From Nitratireductor aquimarinus (GTDB taxonomy: Bacteria; Pseudomonadota; Alphaproteobacteria; Rhizobiales; Rhizobiaceae): 64,000 bases of DNA. This document shows, piece after piece, positions 23,289 to 31,946 of the stretch. Below the pieces are notes generated by a model. The model did no database searches. It had not been told where the DNA came from and saw only the letters and a list, made by a program, of their open reading frames with translations. The stretch covers positions 1 through 64,000 of the forward strand of contig NZ_JAFKDE010000012.1 of the NCBI RefSeq assembly GCF_017255295.1, read 5' to 3'. The position numbers and the translations under genes are program-made. Each line of letters starts with the position of its first letter. Positions within the stretch are counted from its first letter, which is position 1.

Positions 23289-24136
23289 TGACGTTCGACG
23301 GGAAGGCCTTCGGCAAAGAGATCGTTGGCGTGGTCAAAGAGTATGTGCGCGATACGATTGCGCCGATACTGGTTCGCCTTGATGCCATCGAAAAGCGCCA
23401 ACCTGAGAAAGGCGAGCGCGGCGAGAAGGGAGACAAGGGCGATCCCGGTGCAAATGGGGCTGACGGTGAGCGCGGTCCACAGGGAGAACCCGGCGAGAAG
23501 GGCGAGCGCGGCGAACGAGGTGAAAAGGGGGAGACCGGTGATCCCGGTCCAGAAGGTCCGCCCGGAAAGGATGGCGCTCCAGGTGTCGTGGGCGAAAAGG
23601 GCGATCCGGGCGACCCCGGCCCGGCAGGTGATCCCGGCAGGGACGGGACCAACGGTAAAGACGGCGCCGATGGCGTGGGCTTGGCCGGTGCGGTTATCGA
23701 TCGTTCCGGCGGTCTTATCCTCACGCTGACAGATGGCACCACACGCGAGCTTGGCCTTGTGGTCGGGCGCGATGGTCAGAAAGGCGAGCCCGGTCAAGAT
23801 GGCGTGGACGGTGCGGACGGGATCGGCTTCGATGATCTCGAAGTTGTTCACGATGGCCTGCGCACCTTCACATTCCGCTTTGCCAAGGGCGAGAAGGTGA
23901 AAGAGTTCCCCTTCACACTTCCGGTCGTTCTGGACTGTGGGGTGTTCAAGTCTGGCAACTCCTATTCGAGCGGCGACGGTGTGACCTGGGGCGGTTCCTT
24001 CTGGATCGCCCAGAAAGACACCACGGACAAGCCCGGTGAAGGCGACGGCTGGCGTCTCGCTGTCAAGAAGGGCAGGGACGGCAAGGACGGCATCATGAAG
24101 GCCGAGAAGCCGAAACAGCCTCTGAAGGTGGGATGA
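23288..24136 (+). CDS. Collagen-like virion protein
   Basis: The 282-residue protein has an N-terminal helix (about 1-38), about 30 Gly-X-Y triplets (about 40-135, rich in GEKGD, GDPG and GERG) and a second short run after residue 160. A C-terminal globular part near 215-265 ([19 protein letters not shown]) resembles carbohydrate-binding modules of the CBM5/12 type. Collagen-like triplets form trimers, so it is probably a capsid or neck fibre. It is coupled to the portal by TGATG. Confidence 0.85.
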   Translation: MTFDGKAFGKEIVGVVKEYVRDTIAPILVRLDAIEKRQPEKGERGEKGDKGDPGANGADGERGPQGEPGEKGERGERGEKGETGDPGPEGPPGKDGAPGVVGEKGDPGDPGPAGDPGRDGTNGKDGADGVGLAGAVIDRSGGLILTLTDGTTRELGLVVGRDGQKGEPGQDGVDGADGIGFDDLEVVHDGLRTFTFRFAKGEKVKEFPFTLPVVLDCGVFKSGNSYSSGDGVTWGGSFWIAQKDTTDKPGEGDGWRLAVKKGRDGKDGIMKAEKPKQPLKVG

Positions 24137-24507
24137 TGGTCAAACTGGTCTCTCTCGACACCGTGAAGCTTGCTCTGCGCATCGGTGAGATCGAGGAAAC
24201 GAGCGGCGGTTGGAATGTCCTCCCACATGAGGATGACACGCTGCTCGACGCCTATATCGAGGCCGCATCTGCCGCGATCATCAATTACTTGAAGGATCAG
24301 GCCGAAGTCATCTTGAACCTGGACAGCGGCGGCGACGTTCCTTCAGGAACCGAAATCCCGAAGGAAATCGAAACTGCGGCAATCCTGCTCGTCGGTCACT
24401 TCTATCGCGAGCCGGACGGCGACACCGAAGAAGCCTTCGACCGAGGGTATCTCCCGAAGCCCGTCACCGCCTTGCTTTATCCGCTCCGAGACCCTGCGCT
24501 TCGATGA
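24133..24507 (+). CDS. Head-tail connector, gp6-like
   Basis: The 124-residue protein matches the Phage_gp6 / QLRG-type connector: an N-terminal [10 protein letters not shown], the helix [20 protein letters not shown] and a C-terminal [13 protein letters not shown]. It attaches under the portal to form the connector ring. ATGA overlaps both the collagen-like gene and the next gene. Confidence 0.88.
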   Translation: MMVKLVSLDTVKLALRIGEIEETSGGWNVLPHEDDTLLDAYIEAASAAIINYLKDQAEVILNLDSGGDVPSGTEIPKEIETAAILLVGHFYREPDGDTEEAFDRGYLPKPVTALLYPLRDPALR

Positions 24508-25124
24508 CAAAGCCTGAGTGGTGGCCCTCATGGGAGGGAGAGACGGTCGTGATCGTGGCATCCGGGCCGAGCGCAAAGAACGCCCCGCTGCATGTCGCGA
24601 AGGGCAAAGCGAAGTTCATTGCGATCAACAAGTCATGGGAGTTGGCGCCATGGGCCGACATTCTCTACGGCTGCGACTTTGCATGGTGGCGGCACGTAGA
24701 GGGGTGTCCGGGCTTCACTGGTCTCAAGCTCACGGTCGACAGGGCCGCGGTGAAGGACTTCCCAGAACTCAAACAGGTGGAATGCCGGAAGCCGGATGAT
24801 CGCCTGTTTCTGTCACCTCTCGGCACCGTGGGCTGGGGCGGCAATGGTGGGTTTCATGCACTGAACCTCGCAGTGCAGTTCGGTTGCAGGAAGATCATTC
24901 TGGTCGGCTATGACATGACCACCCGTTACGGGCTTCACTGGCATGGGGCGCATCCGGGCAATCTGCACAATCCGAAAGAGGCAAGCGCGGCACGGTGGCG
25001 GCGCGCTGTCGACAACGCGAGCAAGGTGATCTCCCCGCTCGGAATTCAGGTAATCAATTGCAGCAAGGTTTCGGCCCTGACCAGCTACCCGAAGATGGAA
25101 CTGGACAAGGCGCTTGCCGCATGA
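24504..25124 (+). CDS. DUF115/sialyltransferase-like protein
   Basis: The 206-residue protein starts with a nucleotide-binding-like strand (TVVIVASGPSAKN, about residues 15-27) and continues INKSWELAPWADILYGCD, a pattern of DUF115/MptE-like and related phage glycan proteins. A later GNGGFHALNLAVQFGCRKIILVGYDM is another Rossmann-like segment. It is inserted between connector genes and followed by a glycosyltransferase, so I infer sugar or nucleotide-sugar handling for virion or host glycans. Confidence 0.7.
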   Translation: MTKPEWWPSWEGETVVIVASGPSAKNAPLHVAKGKAKFIAINKSWELAPWADILYGCDFAWWRHVEGCPGFTGLKLTVDRAAVKDFPELKQVECRKPDDRLFLSPLGTVGWGGNGGFHALNLAVQFGCRKIILVGYDMTTRYGLHWHGAHPGNLHNPKEASAARWRRAVDNASKVISPLGIQVINCSKVSALTSYPKMELDKALAA

Positions 25125-25753
25125 GGGTCGCGCTGGTTTTGCGGTCAGGGGGTGACTTCGATGCTTCCCATATCGCCCGACTTCACGGACAGGTGACAGA
25201 CCACCTTCCCGGCGCTCAGATATTCTGCCTGTCCGATGTCGAGGTTCCGTGCCCTCGTCTCGAGCTTCGATATGATTGGCCGGGCTGGTGGTCAAAGATG
25301 GAGCTGTTTCGCCCTGATATTGGGGGCGACCTTCTGTTCATGGATCTGGACACGTCAATCGTCGGCAGCATTGAAGACGTTGCGTCTGTCGGCTGCCTCA
25401 CGGTGCTGTCGGATTTCTATTGGCCAACGACTGGGCGCATTCAATCGTCGCTCATGTTCATTCCAGAGCGTGATCGACAGGAGATTTGGGATGCATGGAT
25501 AGCTGATCCTTCACGGCACATGCGCGAATGCGTGACGCGCGAGAAATGGGGCGATCAAGGGTTCCTTGGCCAATTCTGGCAGGGCCGGGCGCAGCGCTGG
25601 CAAAACACGCTGCCCGGTCAGGTGGTTTCGTACAAATGCCATGTCCGCAAGAAAACGCGGTCAGACAAAGAGTTCGGTGACGGAACGTTGCCGGAGAACT
25701 CGCGTGTCGTGATCTTTCACGGCAAGCCTCGGCCTTGGGAAAACGGATGGTAA
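25121..25753 (+). CDS. GT-A type glycosyltransferase
   Basis: The 210-residue protein begins MRVALVLRSGGDF in an ATGA overlap. A DxD-type metal motif is visible in LLFMDLDTSIVG (about residues 67-78), and the first half WPGWWSKMELFR resembles GT8 and DUF-type phage glycosyltransferases. It likely transfers a sugar with nucleotide donor and Mn2+. A C-terminal HGKPRPWEN motif is common to this phage family. Confidence 0.75.
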   Translation: MRVALVLRSGGDFDASHIARLHGQVTDHLPGAQIFCLSDVEVPCPRLELRYDWPGWWSKMELFRPDIGGDLLFMDLDTSIVGSIEDVASVGCLTVLSDFYWPTTGRIQSSLMFIPERDRQEIWDAWIADPSRHMRECVTREKWGDQGFLGQFWQGRAQRWQNTLPGQVVSYKCHVRKKTRSDKEFGDGTLPENSRVVIFHGKPRPWENGW

Positions 25754-26019
25754 TGCGCCCCTTTGAACAGCGAGCACAGACGATTATTCGCCGGTTGCCG
25801 TCCCACGCGCTGGCTGCCGAAATCGGCGTCCTGCGCGGGCAAGTAATTGAGGCTTGGTTCCCGAAGGTGAAGTCTGGCGGCTGGATTGGCGGTCACGATT
25901 ATCAAAACCCGGATGCACGCTTCTGTTTCGGCGTCGACCGCGCAGTAGATGAATGGATCGAGGAAACCGGCCGCACGCTGGAAACCGATCTGAATTTCAC
26001 ATGGTGGGCTCGGGTCTGA
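25753..26019 (+). pseudogene. Truncated class I methyltransferase remnant
   Basis: The 88-residue frame begins with the SAM-binding strand (LAAEIGVLRGQVIEAW) and jumps directly to the end of the fold (KSGGWIGGHDYQN, then GVDRAVDEWI). The middle, including the acidic loop, is missing. The expected size of Methyltransf_24-type enzymes is about 200 residues, so an internal deletion seems likely. The open frame is still intact and may be expressed. It completes a three-gene cassette with the two genes upstream. Confidence 0.6.
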
Positions 26020-26369
26020 TGGCAAAGCGCTCAGCGGGTTCGCTCGACCGGACAATCACGGTTGAGCGGTACCAGGTCGTGGGTACGAACGACTTCAACG
26101 AGGATATCCGGGAATGGGCCGGGTTCATTACGGTCCGTGCCGCGCGCCGCGACGTGTCAGACGGTGAAAAGTTCGCCGCCGGCCAAACAGGTTCCTCGCT
26201 TCGCAGCCGGTTCGTCATCCGGGCCTCAACCAAATCGAAAACGATCTCGCCAGTGGATCGCCTGTCCTATGACGGCGGCATCTGGAACATCGAGGGTGTG
26301 AAGGAAGGCGACCAAGGCGATATGCACGGGCGCTTCATTGAGATCACGGCGGTTCGGAGCAACGACTGA
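26019..26369 (+). CDS. Head closure (head-tail adaptor) protein
   Basis: The 116-residue protein is of the SPP1 gp16/HK97 gp7-type head closure family: SAGSLDRTITVERY at the start, then WAGFITVRAARRDVSDGEKF and SPVDRLSYDGGIWNIEGVK. It stops DNA leakage and joins the tail. TGATG couples it to the preceding cassette, showing that the cassette was inserted in the connector operon. Confidence 0.85.
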   Translation: MAKRSAGSLDRTITVERYQVVGTNDFNEDIREWAGFITVRAARRDVSDGEKFAAGQTGSSLRSRFVIRASTKSKTISPVDRLSYDGGIWNIEGVKEGDQGDMHGRFIEITAVRSND

Positions 26370-26845
26370 TGGCGGCCAATGTCCGGATTGAGGGGCTGCG
26401 CGAGCTTGAAAGGGCGCTCGCGGAGTTGCCCAAATCAACTGGCAAGAACGTCCTCCGGCGCACGCTGCGGGAAGCCGCAAAGCCGCTCATCAACGATGCG
26501 CAGCGCTTGGCTCCTGACCGCCCCGGCCGCCCACGGAACGATCTGCCGACCTCGATCACCATTTCCACACGCCTAAACAAGAACCAGCGAAAGGCCACGC
26601 GCGGCACCGATAAATCGTTCGTCGAGATGTATGTCGGCCCTGACGTTTCGGTCCCGCACCCTCATGGGCACTGGCAGGAGTTCGGAACGGTTCAGCACGG
26701 CCCGCAGCCCTTCATGCGCCCAGCCTGGGATGCGAACAAAATGGAGGTGCTGGACGTGATCGGTGATCAGCTTGGTGACGAAATCATGAGAGCCGCGAAA
26801 CGCCTCGCCAAGAAGCAGGCAAAGGCCGCTGCCAAGGGCAAATAG
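26369..26845 (+). CDS. HK97 gp10-family tail-completion protein
   Basis: The 158-residue protein matches the gp10 family: RIEGLRELERALAELP at the N-terminus, REAAKPLINDAQRLAP in the middle and WQEFGTVQHGPQPFMRPAW at about residues 108-126. It lies at the head-tail interface. Its C-terminus is Lys/Ala-rich. Confidence 0.9.
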   Translation: MAANVRIEGLRELERALAELPKSTGKNVLRRTLREAAKPLINDAQRLAPDRPGRPRNDLPTSITISTRLNKNQRKATRGTDKSFVEMYVGPDVSVPHPHGHWQEFGTVQHGPQPFMRPAWDANKMEVLDVIGDQLGDEIMRAAKRLAKKQAKAAAKGK

Positions 26846-26974
26846 ATGACCTGCCGAGTGTGTGAAATGGCCCGCGCCGCGCTGGCCCGTCTGATCGAGC
26901 GCTCACAGCTACCAACAGGACGCAAGCCGAATGATCGAAGAACGGATAACCGCGCTCCTAAGCGGCGTGGCTGA
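26846..26974 (+). CDS. Possible tiny overlapping gene (42 aa)
   Basis: ATG 26846 directly after the gp10 stop opens 42 codons (MTCRVCEMARAALARL...) ending inside the tail terminator gene. There is a CxxC at the N-terminus and a basic tail. It could be a coupled leader or spurious. Confidence 0.3.
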   Translation: MTCRVCEMARAALARLIERSQLPTGRKPNDRRTDNRAPKRRG

Positions 26975-27341
26975 TGGCAAGCGGTATTGGGTGAAGGCAC
27001 CGCGCCGGGACGATGGCTCGCTCGCTGTCACGCCTCCCTATCTCGTTCTTCACCGCGTCGACGGCCTGCCGAACTATCACTTCTGCGGGCGCGGCACCGT
27101 GGAGAGCCGCGTGCAGGTGAATTGCATCGCAGAGACCTATGGAGCTGTGAAGGCCCTAGCACGTGCCGTGGTGACCACTCTCGACATGTTCAGTGACCCG
27201 GCAGCCGGCATCTACGGGGTCTTTGTCGACGGGGAGGGGCGCGATCTCACCGAAGACGCTCCCGGTGGCGTGAATACCTCAGACGCAGGCTCAAAGCTCT
27301 TTGGCGTGGCCGTGGACTTTCGCATCCACCACGCCGGTTGA
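26931..27341 (+). CDS. Tail terminator (DUF3168 family)
   Basis: The 136-residue protein has the DUF3168 pattern: a helix at the start (EERITALLSGV), TPPYLVLHRVDGLPNY and a central GTVESRVQVNCIAETYGAVKALARAV (about residues 54-79). It caps the tail tube at the head end. It precedes the tail tube gene, the normal order. Confidence 0.85.
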   Translation: MIEERITALLSGVADGKRYWVKAPRRDDGSLAVTPPYLVLHRVDGLPNYHFCGRGTVESRVQVNCIAETYGAVKALARAVVTTLDMFSDPAAGIYGVFVDGEGRDLTEDAPGGVNTSDAGSKLFGVAVDFRIHHAG

Positions 27342-27407
27342 TCCGGCCCGGCCGGTCTGCCCGCAATCGCCCTTGGGCAAGGCATTCTCTGAAAAGGAAG
27401 CCGTAAA

Positions 27408-27869
27408 ATGGCAAGCAAAGCAACCATCGGCTGGGATACGATCCTTGAGGCGTATGATGACGCCAGTTCGCCACCCGGCTTCGTTCAACTCTGTGAGGTC
27501 TTCAACCTGTCGCCCGGCGCTCAGGAAGCGGACCGCATTGATGTCACGCACTTCTGCAGCCCGGATCGGCGCCGTGAGTATATTCCGGGCCTGATCGACA
27601 ATGGCGAGGCGAGCTTCGAGGCGAACTACATCCCAGGTTCTCCTGAAGATCAGCTCATCCTCTCGCTTCTGAACAGCGGCGACGTCATCCAGTGGCGTAT
27701 CACGTTCCCGCTCCAGCAGGGCGATACGGACCGGCATCGTGTGACCTTTGAGGCGTCTGTGACCGGCTACGAGCGCACGATCCCCGTGGATGACCGTATG
27801 ACGGCCACGATCACGCTTGCGCCGTCCGGCTCCGAGGTCTGGGACACGATCTCTGCGGGCAGCGTGTAA
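27408..27869 (+). CDS. Major tail tube protein
   Basis: The 153-residue protein shows the tail-tube fold pattern (SKATIGWDTILEAYD, IDVTHFCSPDRRREYIPGLID, and a C-terminal DDRMTATITLAPSG). GGAAG lies upstream of ATG 27408. It polymerises around the tape measure to form the tail. Confidence 0.87.
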   Translation: MASKATIGWDTILEAYDDASSPPGFVQLCEVFNLSPGAQEADRIDVTHFCSPDRRREYIPGLIDNGEASFEANYIPGSPEDQLILSLLNSGDVIQWRITFPLQQGDTDRHRVTFEASVTGYERTIPVDDRMTATITLAPSGSEVWDTISAGSV

Positions 27870-28237
27870 TGGCGAATGTTCATCGCGGCGGCGTGACGCT
27901 CAAAGCCGGTGAAAATTCTTACACGCTCTCGTTCTCGATCAACGCGATGTGCGAGCTGGAGGATGCTTTCGGAAAACCGGTTATGGAGGTCATCGAGGAC
28001 TTCCAGAATGTCGGCACGAAGGGCGCTGCCCCAAGCATCAAGACGGTGAGAACTCTGATCTGGGCAGCGCTCATCGATCATCATCCAGAGATGACGGTCG
28101 AGGATGCCGGCCGGATTTCACTTTCTGTTGATGTCAACACGCTCATGGAGAAGGTTGGCACGGCGCTCCAGCGCGCGTTCCCCTCGCAGGAGGTAGATCA
28201 GGGCAAGGCAAACCCTCCGAAGGCGAAAGCCGAATAG
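27869..28237 (+). CDS. Tail assembly chaperone (GTA gp10-like)
   Basis: The 122-residue protein (RGGVTLKAGENSYTLSFSINAMCELEDAFG) matches the GTA-family tail assembly chaperone, with the FSINAMCELE motif. It starts at the tail-tube stop (TAATG). In the frame one base back, an open frame continues past its TAG, so a small fraction may be extended by frameshifting into the downstream protein. Confidence 0.82.
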   Translation: MANVHRGGVTLKAGENSYTLSFSINAMCELEDAFGKPVMEVIEDFQNVGTKGAAPSIKTVRTLIWAALIDHHPEMTVEDAGRISLSVDVNTLMEKVGTALQRAFPSQEVDQGKANPPKAKAE

Positions 28238-28263
28238 ATTGGCTTTCGCTGCAACAGGACTGG

Positions 28264-28548
28264 GTGAGCGTCGTCGGCGGGAACGGTCAGGACTTCTGGG
28301 GCCTGTCTCTCCGCGAAATTCAAAACGTTCTCGCCGGCCACAACGAAAAGCGAAGGCGCGACAGCAATCTCGTGATGTCACAGGCGTGGCACACGGCGGC
28401 GTTTCAACGCATCAAGAAGATGCCGAAGCTCAAAAACGTTCTCGATGAAGGTCCGAAGCGCGCAAGCCGCCACATGAGGCCCGTCCAGGTGGATGAGGTC
28501 AAGGCGTGGCTTTCGAAAGCTCCGAAGATGAAGCGGCAAGGTAGGTAG
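28264..28548 (+). CDS. Second tail assembly chaperone, possible frameshift extension
   Basis: The 94-residue frame from GTG 28264 contains the TAC-T-like motif DFWGLSLREIQNVL, shared with GTA proteins downstream of gp10. The open frame extends upstream without a stop over the end of the first chaperone, reading SRIDWLSLQQDW before the GTG, so it may begin earlier by -1 frameshifting. No perfect slippery heptamer is visible. It directly precedes the tape measure, the usual place for gpG/gpGT. Confidence 0.75.
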   Translation: MSVVGGNGQDFWGLSLREIQNVLAGHNEKRRRDSNLVMSQAWHTAAFQRIKKMPKLKNVLDEGPKRASRHMRPVQVDEVKAWLSKAPKMKRQGR

Positions 28549-28550
28549 AC

Positions 28551-30236
28551 ATGGCGCAAGGCGTTATCGGTTCGCTCCGTGTGAACCTCGGCATCGATAC
28601 TGCTGCTTTCTCCAAGGGGTTGAAGAGTGCAGAGTCCGGCCTCCAGCGGTTCGGAAAGCTTGCGAAGACCGGTTTGCTTGCCGCTGGAGCTGCTGCGGCC
28701 GCTGCGGCTGGGGGGCTCGCTGTGATGGTAAAAGGCACCATCAACAGCGCTGATGAGATGGCGAAGGCCAGCAGGAGCTTCGGTGTCCCTATCGAAGAGC
28801 TTTCGCGCCTCAAATATGCGGCTGATCTCTCCGGGGTGTCGTTCAGCAATCTCGGCAACGCTCTGCGCACTCTGAACAAGAATGCCTTTGATGCGTCGAA
28901 CGGGACCGGTGCGGCCAAAGATGCGTTCTCCGAGCTCGGCGTCAGTGTGGAAAACGCTGACGGGAGCCTCAAATCAGCCACCCAGCTTATGGGAGAAGTG
29001 GCGGACGCGCTGAAGAATGTCGATGACGAAACGCGGAAGGCGGCGCTTTCGGGCAAGATCTTTGGTGAGCGGTACGGCCCGCAACTCGCGTCGCTTCTGG
29101 CTGGAGGCTCCGAAGGGATCAACAAACTCACCTCGGAAGCCGATCAGTTCGGACAGGTATTCACCGAGAAGATGGGGGCTAGCGCGGAGGCCTTTAACGA
29201 CAATCTGTCCCGGTTGTCAGGAGCCTTCGGGGCGCTGGCAGCCGATGTGGCAGAGAGACTGCTTCCTTATCTGGAGCGCTTCACAAACTGGCTTGTCGAA
29301 AACAGTCCAGCCATCGCGCAGTTTGCTTCAGACACAGTGGAGGGCTTCGCATGGTTGATTGAGAAGATCGGGCAGGTGATTCAGTGGTTTGATGATCTTG
29401 ACGCTTCAATTCGCCGCTTCGGTGATGACCTTCGCGCAAATATCAGTGTGGTGCAGGAATTTGCAGCGGAGCTTCTCAGCGCTTTCACGGCACTGCCAGG
29501 TCAGATGTACCAGATCGGTCTCGATATTGTTCAGGGCCTCTGGAACGGCCTGAAAGCGCAATGGGAAACGGTCAAAAGCAGCGTGACGGGGTTCGCCTCT
29601 GATGTGGCTGGCAGCTTCCGGTCCGTGCTTGGGATCAAGTCCCCGTCACGGGTGATGTACGAGATCGGCGTCAACATCATGGAGGGCCTGCACAACGGCA
29701 TGACCAGCATGTCCGATGGCGTGAAGGGTATAGCGAGCTCGGCGGCCGATGGCATCACCGGCTCGTTCGAGGGAATTGGCACCGGCATCGCAGAGGCGAT
29801 CAAGGGCACCAAGGAGTGGAAGGACGTGGCGCTCGACGCGATCCGCTCTGTCGCTACCTCGATCCTCTCCAACATGAACTTTGGTGGCGGCATCTTCGGC
29901 GGGCTGTTCAAGGGTTTGTTAGGCGGTCTGGTCGGTTTTGCAAATGGCGGCTCGTTCCGCGTTGGCGGCTCTGGCGGCATCGATAGCCAGCTGGTCGCGT
30001 TCAAGGCATCTCCGAACGAAACCGTTGATATCCGAAAGCCGGGGCAGGATGCCGGCGGCGGTGGAATGCGTGTGACGTTTGCCGCCGACGTCGACAAGAG
30101 CGGAAATCTGCTGCCCTTCGTGACCTCAGTGGCCCGAGAGGAAAGCGCAGCGACGACCGGTAAGCTCGCTCGCAATGTGCCCGGAATGGTGGATCGTCGC
30201 AACGACATCCGCAATACCAGAAAAACGAGGGCGTAA
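28551..30236 (+). CDS. Tail tape measure protein
   Basis: The 561-residue protein starts with a TMP-like MAQGVIGSLRVNLGIDTAAFSKG and has an Ala-rich hydrophobic helix (about residues 43-65) and long helical stretches. A Gly-rich segment (GGGIFGGLFKGLLGGLVG, about 445-465) is predicted to be membrane-active. TMP length sets tail length at about 0.15 nm per residue, so I estimate a tail near 80-85 nm, short for a siphovirus. ATG with AGGTAG upstream. Confidence 0.9.
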   Translation: MAQGVIGSLRVNLGIDTAAFSKGLKSAESGLQRFGKLAKTGLLAAGAAAAAAAGGLAVMVKGTINSADEMAKASRSFGVPIEELSRLKYAADLSGVSFSNLGNALRTLNKNAFDASNGTGAAKDAFSELGVSVENADGSLKSATQLMGEVADALKNVDDETRKAALSGKIFGERYGPQLASLLAGGSEGINKLTSEADQFGQVFTEKMGASAEAFNDNLSRLSGAFGALAADVAERLLPYLERFTNWLVENSPAIAQFASDTVEGFAWLIEKIGQVIQWFDDLDASIRRFGDDLRANISVVQEFAAELLSAFTALPGQMYQIGLDIVQGLWNGLKAQWETVKSSVTGFASDVAGSFRSVLGIKSPSRVMYEIGVNIMEGLHNGMTSMSDGVKGIASSAADGITGSFEGIGTGIAEAIKGTKEWKDVALDAIRSVATSILSNMNFGGGIFGGLFKGLLGGLVGFANGGSFRVGGSGGIDSQLVAFKASPNETVDIRKPGQDAGGGGMRVTFAADVDKSGNLLPFVTSVAREESAATTGKLARNVPGMVDRRNDIRNTRKTRA

Positions 30237-30970
30237 TGACCGGAAGGCTGGTATCTCCGCCGCTTGGACTGGGGCTGGTGAGCGTGGAGCCTCTTAGCAG
30301 CCCGCGTACCATCGGTGCAGCGAAGGGAGGCACCATTGGCAATTTCACGCAGACGGTCTCATCGCCGTTTGGGGCGTGGCACTTCAGCTTTGCATTCCAC
30401 GCCATGCGTGACGCTGAGTTTCGGGATTATCGCGGCTGGGTGACATCGATGCAGGGCGGCGCGAATGCGACCCGTTGGGTGTTCCACGACCCGGATATGC
30501 GAAATCCCTTCGAAAGCGGCATTGATGTGTCGCCTCATGTTCGGTGGGACAACATTCCGGGGCAGAACTGGTCGAACGATGAGCCGTGGTCAAATGGTGA
30601 GGCGTGGGCAGTTTCGCCGCCAGTCGTTTCGGTCTCTGCTGCGACTGCGCTTGGGGGCACCAGAATCCAGTTGGCTCCTGCTTATTGGGGGCATCTGCTC
30701 CGCAGGGGCGAGTACATCGGGTTCTTCCCTTTTCATTTCGGACTCTACGTCGTCACCGAAGTCATCGCGCCGGGGCAATACCGGATATGGCCGCCTCTGC
30801 GCAAAGCCCTCACACTGGGCGATATGGCGACACTCTGCCCGACACTCGCGATGCGGCTGGATGGGGAAGATGCAGCAACGGCTGCTCGCGGTCTCGTGGT
30901 TGCGGATGGGCTCTCAGTAAGCATGGTCGAGGTGTTCGACTATGACGTGCGCGACTGGTTTACGGGGTAG
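30236..30970 (+). CDS. Distal tail protein (DUF2460-like)
   Basis: The 244-residue protein starts MTGRLVSPPLGLGLVSVEPL and contains WRGWV-type RDYRGWVTSMQGGANATRW, the core of DUF2460/GTA minor tail proteins. It overlaps the tape measure stop (TAATG). It likely forms the distal ring under the tape measure. Confidence 0.75.
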   Translation: MTGRLVSPPLGLGLVSVEPLSSPRTIGAAKGGTIGNFTQTVSSPFGAWHFSFAFHAMRDAEFRDYRGWVTSMQGGANATRWVFHDPDMRNPFESGIDVSPHVRWDNIPGQNWSNDEPWSNGEAWAVSPPVVSVSAATALGGTRIQLAPAYWGHLLRRGEYIGFFPFHFGLYVVTEVIAPGQYRIWPPLRKALTLGDMATLCPTLAMRLDGEDAATAARGLVVADGLSVSMVEVFDYDVRDWFTG

Positions 30971-30975
30971 CGGTC

Positions 30976-31551
30976 ATGGCTCTGTTTTCTGCTCAGGAAG
31001 CCGAATACCTCTCTGGCCCGCATGTGGCGCCCACGCGGCTGGCAGAAATTGATCTGCCGTCCGGTCTGCATCGGCTGCATGAGGGCGTCGGGCGGATCTC
31101 GGTCAACGGACATGAGTGGTTTGGGATAACGACGCCCGGCGGCCTGCAGCTCGTTGACATGGAGATGGTCGAGGATCCGCGCTTCGGACAGGCCGCATCC
31201 GTGGTCATCACACTTGGCGGTATCACTGCGAGCGCCTGGAAAGAGATCAAGTCCATGGCGCGCGAGATCGAGGGGCGGCGCTGTGACCTCTACTGGTCGG
31301 CGTGGAACCCGGAATATGCCGAGGTCGAGATCAGCCCCAAGAAGTATTTTCCGGGCAAGATCAGCGCACCCTCGCTGCACCGGCAGGGCATCGGCGTGCG
31401 CTATGCGACCTTCACCATCGAAAGCGTGTGGCAGTCGCAGAACTATCCATTCGGCGGTGAGTGGTCATCCACCGGTCAGCAGAAGCGATATCCCGGTGAC
31501 ATGGGCGGGCAGTTCATCGGCGTGAAGGTGCATGAGACGTTCAATGGCTGA
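30976..31551 (+). CDS. Minor tail protein (DUF2163-like)
   Basis: The 191-residue protein (LAEIDLPSGLHRLHEGVGRI, later SAWKEIKSMAREIEGRRCDLYWSAW) matches phage minor tail proteins that precede the NlpC/P60 gene in GTA-type modules. It lies 5 bases after the preceding gene and overlaps the peptidase gene by 8 bases. Confidence 0.75.
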   Translation: MALFSAQEAEYLSGPHVAPTRLAEIDLPSGLHRLHEGVGRISVNGHEWFGITTPGGLQLVDMEMVEDPRFGQAASVVITLGGITASAWKEIKSMAREIEGRRCDLYWSAWNPEYAEVEISPKKYFPGKISAPSLHRQGIGVRYATFTIESVWQSQNYPFGGEWSSTGQQKRYPGDMGGQFIGVKVHETFNG

Positions 31552-31945
31552 CGACATGACCGCGTGCCTGTGGGCCTTTCTGGAGCCGTTCGACGGCAAG
31601 CCGGTGGAATGGGGCGTTGACGATTGCTCGGCGTGGTGTGCCGCCTGGGCGCGCGATTGCGGCCATGATGTGCATCTGCCGGCCTATGCGAGCGAGGATG
31701 AGGCACGTGCGCTGATCGATGCAGCCGGCGGGCTGGTGAATGTCTGGGACGATGTCTGTGTATCAGCGGGCGTTTGTGAGCGCATCGGTGATCCTCAGAT
31801 CGGTGATGTCGGCATCATCCCCACAAACCGGTTTGGCCCGGTCGGCGTTATCTGGGCAGACAACGGCCTTGCCTGCTGGCGGCTCAAGACAAGCGGCCTG
31901 TGGCTCAAGCCGCGCACCTTTATCAAGACCTGGGCGATCACCTGA
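31544..31945 (+). CDS. NlpC/P60-like tail peptidase (DUF6950)
   Basis: The 133-residue protein has a catalytic Cys in WGVDDCSAWCAAWARD (about residue 26) and a later His/Asn-type region (PVGVIWADNGLACWRLK). In GTA-type tails this enzyme locally opens peptidoglycan during DNA delivery. Overlap with the minor tail gene and a 1-base gap to the tip gene show coupling. Confidence 0.8.
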   Translation: MADDMTACLWAFLEPFDGKPVEWGVDDCSAWCAAWARDCGHDVHLPAYASEDEARALIDAAGGLVNVWDDVCVSAGVCERIGDPQIGDVGIIPTNRFGPVGVIWADNGLACWRLKTSGLWLKPRTFIKTWAIT

Positions 31946-31946
31946 C

